Assembly: GCA_020284085.1 (NCBI GenBank)
Contig: JACEVL010000411.1
Location: 1-64,000, forward strand
Reading direction: 5' to 3'
DNA length: 64,000 bases
Source: Aporrectodea caliginosa
Taxonomy: Eukaryota > Annelida > Clitellata > Crassiclitellata > Lumbricidae
Shown in pieces: positions 57,035-64,000 of this stretch (the stretch's first letter is position 1; each line of letters starts with the position of its first letter). A program made the translations under genes and the position numbers. A model generated the notes under the pieces. It searched no databases, was not told where the DNA came from, and was given only the letters and a program-made list of their open reading frames with translations.

Positions 57035-57240
57035 ATCAATTAGAATTTATATAGCGACCCTTCAAGGTCCCTACTTAGAGGCGCTCGCGACATAGGCCAA
57101 GCGGAAAAATGTAGCAACTGGAACTGAGAGCAAGACTTAGTAGCGTTAGGGAAGTTGCGTATAGCCAGAGGGAGCTAATACTGCCTAGCCCAGCCCGTGT
57201 TAACACGTCGAGACTCAGGCTGTATGTATTCGGCGTACAT
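57035..57240 (-). mobile_element. L2-like LINE 3' end
   Basis: Minus-strand end LPLAIRNFPNATKSCSQFQL, then APLSRDLEGSLYKF, overlapping CCTTGAAGGGTCGCTATATA. It is the same 3' end family as 151-240. Upstream, at 56790-56830, is another short GCGCTACATAAAT-like remnant. Confidence 0.65.
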
Positions 57241-57999
57241 GAGGATTTCGATCTAATCAAACTTAAAACCACTTCGAGTAAAAAGTTTGAAGCAGGTGAT
57301 ACGATCAGATTCATAGATGAACTCGACCTCTATAAAAATCATGGTTTGCGCAAAAGGTACGTTGACCTTCTTCAACGCACCTGATAATATTAGTAGCCGT
57401 GTAAGGTAATCAGACAGGTTTTCAGAAGGTTTTACCGAACTTGGTTGAAAATGGGCTCCCAAATTGCGCTATTAAAAGCTACAGATGCATAATTATATGC
57501 TATGCTGTATTCGCGCATTGGATCATTGCATGCAGATATGGGGCATATCCGCGCCTCAGATTCGCATTTCGGTGTGACCTTGCGCGCGTTATAAATTTAT
57601 TTAATAGTAATAATATTCTCATAGGAAAAGGCGCATGATTACTGTATTCCTTTGTCCCTAGCTTGGCGAATTTATATGTAAGCCAATGAACAAGGAAGGC
57701 TTTATAGTCTAATAAAGACCACTCATAATTATCTGATGCTGGGAATTTCCGCACATTTAAGAATATCCACCTATAGCTTTCTATATTTGCATAGAGCATA
57801 TGACATTATAACTGTTCTTGACTAGCATATTTTCTCTGATATTTTGATTACGGATTATACGTTTTTGACAGTGCCAGGTGCTACCTTCCTAACGTCAGTG
57901 TAACTGAGGAGGCTAAATGCAACTAATTAAGCAAGGTAAAGTTCTAATGTCTTTTGAAATCTAAACTTAAAACTCGACTGTTTCAACTCGCTGCCACGT
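57241..57999. other. No gene seen
   Basis: Small frames in several directions without motifs. Confidence 0.4.
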
Positions 58000-58265
58000 C
58001 ATCTGACAGCAAGTTGTCTATTTGTTACATAATGGAACATCGCCTTTCAAGCTCTTCACAAGCACTCTGCGTGTGCCAGCCTAAGTGATATTACAGTCAT
58101 TAGGAAAGACAGTTAATAATTGAAGAGAGCTCGTGTAACGATCAAAGAGTCGACACTGGCGAGCCCCCGCAGACACCCAAAGCCCAAGCCATTGTTTCTC
58201 ATTCAGAAGTGACAGCAATGTAATGTAAATCTTCGAAAAATTTTCAGCGCTCACAAAAGCCACGA
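58000..58265. repeat. Anonymous duplicated segment, copy 1, with a SINE tail
   Basis: CAGCCTAAGTGATATTACAG and CCATTGTTTCTCATTCAGAA match copy 2 at about 59195-59380 and 59606 onward. At 58210-58262 a GTAATGTAAATCTTCGAAAA tail of the SINE type seen at 8518 has been inserted into it. Confidence 0.65.
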
Positions 58266-59160
58266 CAGAATTTTCAAGGTATTTCTGTTAGCTTTATGAG
58301 TTTCCAACATGCCTATAATTGTGGCATTATGTTATATTTTTGAAAATAAAATTGTGTTCTAAAAAGGGCTTCTCTTGCCCTGGTCTCCCTATTATGTAAA
58401 GTGCTGTTGATTACAATTTTACCAATGAACAAAACAGCAGGTTCTACTGGTGAAGAAAAAGCACATTTTAATAGCTGATGCAAGAAGAAGGAAGAGCAGT
58501 AGGTTCATAGTCACAACTGGAACTAAAAGGAGATTGTAGTTCAGAACACAAACTTTTTATATGGAAACTTTGTGCTTGTATAATACATAATTGTATAATG
58601 TATGATATACTATATTAGTATATTGTATTATATTACATAACATATATGACAATATGTGCTTAGTGTGTAGGCCTACTGTCGTGCATTGAAGATTTAAGTT
58701 AGACCTAACATTCTATGCTTGCTTGGAAAGATTTATGGTTATCGGTCTCAGGAACTCACGGATCAACTACCACTAAACTGCCCCCCAAAAATAAATAATA
58801 AACAATCAACGAGAACATAAACATTGTAGAAATTATTTTTTATTTGTGCTTAAGTAAAATCATCTAGCCTTTCTGTTTAAAACTAAACATAGGTCCAAAA
58901 TCTGCGAATCAAATACTTACATGTATACTCGAAATTACGAAAATTATTTGTAAAAATCAAAATTTCAAAGACGTTGTGCGAGCCCTAGATATTTTTCTAT
59001 CCTGATAATTTTGGGGTTGCATTACTTTGGCAATTGGCATGGAATGCCGGGTTGGTGAAAGTAAACAACTGAAGTTGAAATTTTTTCTATTAGAGATGCG
59101 ACCACCCTTAGCTAGTAGAAATCATACTCGTAGTTCTAAGACGATGCTCACAACACACGA
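58266..59160. other. No gene seen
   Basis: AT-rich spacer between the two copies of the duplication. Confidence 0.4.
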
Positions 59161-59700
59161 ACCCCAACATCAAGATTGTCTCCCCGCGTCACTCTGTAGT
59201 GTCTATTTCTTTACATAATGCCACAACGCCTTTCAAGCTCCTCACAGGCACACTGCCTGACCAGCCTAAGTGATATTACAGTGATTAGGAAAAACAGTCA
59301 ATCACCGAAGAGAGCTCATGGAACCATAGAAGAGACGCCTCCACTGGAGAACCCTTCAGAGCCCAACCGATTGTTTCTCATTCGTGGGGCGCGGTGGTGT
59401 AGAGGCATGTTCGGTGCCTTGCAGCCGGAGGGTTGCGGGTTCAAATCCACTCAAGCCGCCGCGTAGGGACCCTGGGCAAGTCCTTCACTGCAATTGCTCA
59501 TGCGCTTCGGCGCAAAACTCTGATTCAGTGTCCGCGCTGTAGTCGGGAGCGCCTCTGAGTAGAAATCTTGAAGGGGCGCTATATAAATATCTGAAATGAA
59601 ATTAAATGAATTCAGAGGTGACAGTAGATATACCATGCTCGTAGTTCTAAGACGATGCTCATAACACACGAACCCCACCATCACGCACACCCTATTGGAT
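59161..59700. repeat. Anonymous duplicated segment, copy 2, interrupted by a SINE
   Basis: Aligns with copy 1, but TTGTTTCTCATTC is followed by a full SINE (59390-59605) before the match resumes at CAGAGGTGACAG. An extra short direct repeat, CTCGTAGTTCTAAGACGATG, lies on both sides (59128 and 59638). Confidence 0.65.
59390..59605 (+). mobile_element. L2-tailed tRNA SINE, plus strand
   Basis: The head GGGGCGCGGTGGTGTAGAGG, the B box GCGGGTTCAAATCCAC, then a body GCCGCGTAGGGACCCTGGGC, and the LINE-like tail GAGCGCCTCTGAGTAGAAAT, GGGGCGCTATATAAATAT and TGAAATGAAAT. It is the most complete single-head copy in the window. Confidence 0.85.
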
Positions 59701-60950
59701 TGTCTGGACATATCTCACCCACCAGATCTGTGATGGCAGAGGGATGCCGAAACCCAGAGTTTTTATCAAACGGATATGATGTCGCCTGACTTCGTTTGCG
59801 TATAATTATATAAGGATTTTTAATAGGCCTACGTTTCTTTGTTATTAGAACAGCAGATGTCAGTAGGCGAATATTAGGTTAGGCCTGTCATATGCAGGGG
59901 TGAAGGTTCGAGATTTATCAGAGATTATGTGACCACACAGAGAGAAACTTAGGCTACTTAATTCACTGATACAACAGGATACCGACTGAAACAGCAGGAT
60001 ACCGGCGCTGCTTGATAAACAGAACAGTTGATTAGACTAGTCGAATGCTCCTGCTCGACCTGCTGACTATTTATTCTATGGACTGTCCTGCTATACAGTA
60101 TGTTGGTGCACCTGTATGCATAATATAGGTGGTTTTTCGACAATGTGGCGTGACTATGAATAATTTATAATGTCAGACAAAATGTCGGCCCCTACGCCTT
60201 GTTTGGGTGAACATCGAAAGAGTAAAAGTGCAAATAATGGTCTCGCAGCAATTAGTGGACAACGCGGATTGACAAATTTAGTAATATAGGCTTAGGCTAT
60301 TATATACACATGACATTGTATGATCCTCGGAACAGTCAAGTATTGGTGTATGTGCGTATGTGTGCGTGTGTGTATATGTGTGTATGGTTTCATGTACGGT
60401 TTTATACGTGGTTATATTTACGCAGCCCGTTTAAACATCTCAGATATCGGTTAGCTGTGACAATTTTCTAGCTCTAGAACATTTCGAAAATTATTTTGAG
60501 CTGGATGAGGTGGTAAAGTACAATTTCTCATATTAATGGAAAATTTTCTCCAGGGAAACGGTATACTACGCGAGAAGTTATAAGTTGTCGGAGTTTATTT
60601 AAGGCAGCGTTGAAATAAGACTTGGTGTACATTGCGACAATAGGCTCTTGTATGCACATGTATGTACAATTGTACATGGCCATTTAGCCTATAATTAATA
60701 TCGCCTTACAACAACCTCACAATTGTATGGCATGTCGCTTTCAACAAAGAATCATTGTCTTGTGCAGCACATGACGTCGTGTCATCTGAACGCCGCATTA
60801 TTATTTGTCATTTGTCATATATTATTTGTCATTTATATTTGCTGACAGAAGGCTTCTGTATTCCCATCTCACATGACTGCGTATTGATTTACTTTAAACT
60901 GGACAAACTGGACTTTGAAATGTTGGGCTAAACCGTTGTTCGTCATGTGA
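59701..60950. other. No gene seen
   Basis: Anonymous sequence with a short GTGTATGTGTGCG microsatellite near 60345-60385. Confidence 0.4.
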
Positions 60951-60954
60951 TTGT

Positions 60955-61185
60955 AGGTTAATAATATTATATTATAATTTATAGAGTCTATATATAATTT
61001 ATATTATTTATATATAATTATATATAATATATATTATATATATACAAATCATATAAATTATGGACAAACCACTCAATATATATATATATCTTGTATCATA
61101 ATTGCGTCCTATTGAGTGGTTTGTCCATTATGTATGATGTCAAGCCACTTAAAATAAAGTGCTAAATCAATCAATCAATTGTTTT
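60955..61185. repeat. AT-rich tract, short inverted repeat and LINE tail
   Basis: TATA-type repeats (60965-61100), an inverted pair ATGGACAAACCACTCAATA and TATTGAGTGGTTTGTCCAT around 61060-61130, and a retroposon-like end AATAAAGTGCTAAATCAATC with AATC units (about 61160-61180). Confidence 0.6.
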
Positions 61186-61269
61186 TTTCTCGGTGTCAAG
61201 CAGACAGGTCACAACTTGTAAGAAGCAACAGGTAGGAAAAATTGATTTAGCACTTCTTTCTCGTCAAGT

Positions 61270-62205
61270 GTACGGGATCTGATGATGTGCAAGCATTTGT
61301 CCATGGTCCCTCGTCATCGCAGTTGCTTTTGGTCGGCTGTATTCAATCTCTCTCTAATCATCTCCACTCTTGGATGTCATCAAATCGCCTCTCCCTTAAT
61401 GCTCCTATGACTCAATTGATCTGGTTTGGTTCCCCTCAGCAGCTCCATAAACTTGATTTTGCTCTCCTCTCTGAAAAGTTCCCACTCTTCTCTTTCTCGT
61501 CAAGTGTACGTGATCTGGGTGTTACCCTTTATAGTTCACTTACCTTTACCGAGCACATCTCTAATCTCACACGCTCCTTCTATTTTCACTTATGACGTAC
61601 TCTCAGGGTCATTCGTCGTTCTGCCTCCTCCTCCATCGTCACTACTTTTAGTTCATGCTATTGTATATCTCGGATCGACTACTGCAATTATTTTTGTTGG
61701 TCTTCCTAAGGTTCGTCTCTCTCCTCTTCAGTCGGTCCTCAACACAGCTGCTAGACTGATAGCCCGCCTTCCCCGGTACTCTCACATCTCTACCTTTATG
61801 TTTGATGAACTTCATTGGCTCCCTCTGCATGCTCGCATACAATTTAAAATCCTCTCTCTGATCTTCAAGGCTCAGAGGGGTCTTGCCCCGAAATATCTGG
61901 TTGGCGTAATACTTCAGCCTCATTCAGCTTCCTCCCACCGTCCACTTCGTTCCTGCAATAGATTTGACCTCTTGGGTCCCCGTACTAGAACTGCTATGGC
62001 TCAGTCTCGTTCCTTTGCTTCAATTGGTCCCTTTCTTTGGAATGCTCTTTCTCCTTCTGTTCGCTCTAAAATTCTATCTGGCTTCTTCCTTCGCTTTTCT
62101 CAAAACCTGTTTCTTTTCGCGGGGCTTAGAACACTGGGAGCGCTTCAGAACGGTTCACCCTACGAGAGGCGCTTTACAAATGTTTAAATACGATACGATA
62201 CGTTA
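61270..62205 (+). pseudogene. L2-like LINE, reverse transcriptase C-terminal half
   Basis: Begins at the RT active site (SDDVQAFVHG, the first active-site residues changed) and runs through WMSSNRLSLNAPMTQLIWFG and VRDLGVTLYSSLTFTEHISN. After a frame change near 61590 it continues with LNTAARLIARLPRYSHISTF, ELHWLPLHARIQFKIL and SFASIGPFLWNALSPSVRS. It ends at YERRFTNV and an ACGAT tail (about 62190-62205). 5'-truncated; intact in its last 150 codons. Confidence 0.8.
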
Positions 62206-62219
62206 GCAGATGTTTTTAA

Positions 62220-62880
62220 ATAATACACGGGATATAAAATTTACGATCGTCCTTGGCTGGGAGGAGGAAACCGTGTGAGCTCATAACGGAGGCGATATGG
62301 CAGATTGTAGGAAAGAGTCCATGCAATGATGCAGAGCACAGCTTTCATTTGCGTTAATAGCCGCGAATAATCGGCCATCAGCCGCATGTGCCAGTCAGGG
62401 CTAATAAAGCCTCCACTCTTCATCCTGGCTCTGACAATCTGTTGTTCTATTCTTTCCCGTCTTCGGCTGTTGCATAGCCCAACCAGGGCCACCATACCGG
62501 GGAGCATACATGAGTTGTGCAATGGTTGTTTTCGGAGAACATGGCGTGTTCCCCACAAATAGCCAGAAATAAGCCAGAATCAGCAGCTTGGGACATTATC
62601 TACAACGCTAGGGGTAGTAGATAAGAGGAAGCCTCTACGTACGTTTCATCCTATTTGGCATGCTTTGTAATTTATTCCTATCAATCTCGCTGGCATACCC
62701 CACCAGACAGGGGAGGCATACATTAAGTGTTGCCATAGCAATATCATGCAGCGCATAAGTAGACATGCCATGATCTCTCAAAACACGGAGGGTGTATAGA
62801 GAAGATAATGCACGATGGGATCGAGTTGATGTATGGAAGCGCAGCACCTGTTTATCTCCACGAGTGCCACTACGTATCGA
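62220..62880 (-). pseudogene. Two overlapping LINE RT C-terminal fragments, Jockey/I-like
   Basis: Minus strand. 62635-62850 reads RSHRALSSLYTLRVLRDHGM and LVGYASEIDRNKLQSMPNRM, the segment that follows RT in Jockey/I-type LINEs. 62241-62500 reads a similar but distinct RRRERIEQQIVRARMKSGGF and ends YNLPYRLRYELTRFPPPS. Because both contain the same SPAWWGYxxxxDRxRxE region, they are either two elements or a partial tandem duplication. Confidence 0.55.
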
Positions 62881-63267
62881 TCGCCTACCCTACGTTAAAT
62901 CGTACTACATCATTTCTTAGTCTTGTATGATTTACATTACGCCGTCAGACAATTTAAGTGCTTTACATTATATACTGTTGCCTTGCTTAACCTCACTTTG
63001 ACGTCATGATAACGATGACATGATGAGTCTCTCTTGAAGTGTTGTTATATATTATTTGTAATTACAATTACAGATATCTTGTTTTACTTTACCTTACACC
63101 AGCTTAGATTATCTTCCTTACTTGATCCCGTTTACCTTGTCTCACCTTATCCTACCTTAACACACAGCACCAAACCTCACCTTATCGTGCCTTACATGTA
63201 CTCTGCTATTTAAGCACATCCACATGAACTATTTTTTTGTTTAAAGCGTAGGACCACCACATAACAG
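62881..63267 (+). other. Upstream region of the second receptor gene
   Basis: ACCTTAC-rich sequence near 63085-63190, without a recognised promoter element. Confidence 0.4.
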
Positions 63268-63340
63268 ATGATCATGATCAGGGATAACCATTTCAGATGG
63301 AGCATGCTGACTACTCTCTTGATCTTCTTTAGTAACATCG
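63268..63340 (+). CDS. Second Ig receptor gene, exon 1: signal peptide
   Basis: 24 codons plus one base: MIMIRDNHFRW, then the hydrophobic core SMLTTLLIFFSNI, then the donor G|GTAAGA in phase 1. It has the same design as the exons at 29303 and 36796, though the sequence differs. The next exon starts 495 bp downstream. Confidence 0.75.
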
Positions 63341-63835
63341 GTAAGAATCTATTAGCTCATGTTTGAAAGAAACAAATCAGACTTCCATATCTAAATGTCT
63401 TTGACAGCGAAGAGATCCAAAAGTTATATTGATTTTTTGAAGAAAGGCCAATGCCTATTATTCAATAATTATTTCTTCCTTCCTTATGTAGGGATATGAC
63501 CATTAGGGATGTCACATACAGGTTAAGTCGATGGCACACTTAAACTTGTTTGATCATCCCAGTGTTTCCACCTGACATAGATCATGATGTATATGTTTAA
63601 TCATTTTCTTCATGTATCCCTGCATTTGGGATATGCGCTGGTATTTTGAACACTAGTTTCTCATATTTCCAATTAACATGCAATCGCACTCATCAGATCC
63701 GCCTATGCGTTTCTCATCTCATACATTATCATAAATTATCTCAGTGCTCAGTTCCGCCTTGCACTCTCTCAAAATGACAGTGGGAAGAACATTTTATTAA
63801 GATTCGCCATTATGACATTGATACTGGCAATTTAG

Positions 63836-64000
63836 GAAACGCTGAAATTGTAACTGGACCAAGAAGCACAACAATACAAGTTGGAAGTTCTGCTTATTTC
63901 AACTGCTCAACTTCACTGTCAGAAGAAATTCATTGGTTCCACTACGCTCTAGGAACAAACGAAAGAACATTTGTCTACGGGTATAATAATTTCTACGTAC
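63836..64000 (+). CDS. Second Ig receptor gene, exon 2: V-type Ig domain (cut by window end)
   Basis: Phase-1 acceptor CAATTTAG|. 55 codons are visible: PRSTTIQVGSSAYFNCSTS with the first Ig Cys, then EEIHWFHYALG with the core Trp, then RTFVYGYNNFYV. It aligns with the exon at 45457 (FNCSTS, EIHWFHY, FVYG), showing a tandem paralog. The DxGxYxC end lies beyond the window. Confidence 0.82.

Overview
This window is eukaryotic and reads as the genome of a marine invertebrate animal, probably a deuterostome. The evidence is split genes with GT/AG introns, an AT-rich background, LINE, SINE, hAT, mariner-like and piggyBac-like repeats, and an immunoglobulin receptor whose exons are all bounded by phase-1 introns. 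I cannot name the species. There are no operons, bacterial genes or CRISPR arrays. Most of the sequence is nested mobile elements.

Layout. 1-5550: a full-length L2-like LINE on the minus strand sits inside an older relative and has itself received a third LINE. 5796-8407: a foldback DNA transposon with 8-bp target duplications and arms of about 0.9 kb. 8500-12400: SINEs and repeat remnants. 12493-29165: a 16.7-kb element with two 701-bp LTRs that look identical, a polypurine tract and a 6-bp target duplication, but no gag-pol. It carries a damaged L2-like LINE, a hAT element with a hAT MITE inside it, a SINE with a doubled tRNA region, and a tract packed with about twenty small hairpins (22591-23812). 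29172-37150: signal-peptide exons, a LINE ORF1 cut by a Ginger-like transposon, and a related MITE. 37155-45150: microsatellites, SINEs, a mariner-like MITE, an unrecognised retrocopy and a decayed hAT element.

The main host gene is on the plus strand between 36796 and 52602. I read eight exons: signal peptide, V-type Ig, second Ig, transmembrane, a short YxxL tail, two duplicated coiled-coil exons, and a terminal exon of about 295 residues that looks like a six-bladed beta-propeller. Every internal exon is symmetric (1-1) and a multiple of three. The predicted protein is about 665 residues. A paralog starts at 63268 (signal peptide, then the V-type Ig exon cut by the window edge), and two more signal-exon candidates lie at 29303 and 34674, so this is part of a receptor family cluster. 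How it works is inference: an Ig ectodomain joined through the membrane to a cytoplasmic oligomerising propeller suggests a recognition receptor.

The elements and the genes interact. The LTR element landed 137 bp upstream of one copy of the signal exon, and the related segment at 36540-37150 preserves the empty site. Several receptor introns contain MITEs or SINEs. 52700-63200 is mostly LINE 3' ends, a duplicated anonymous segment and microsatellites.
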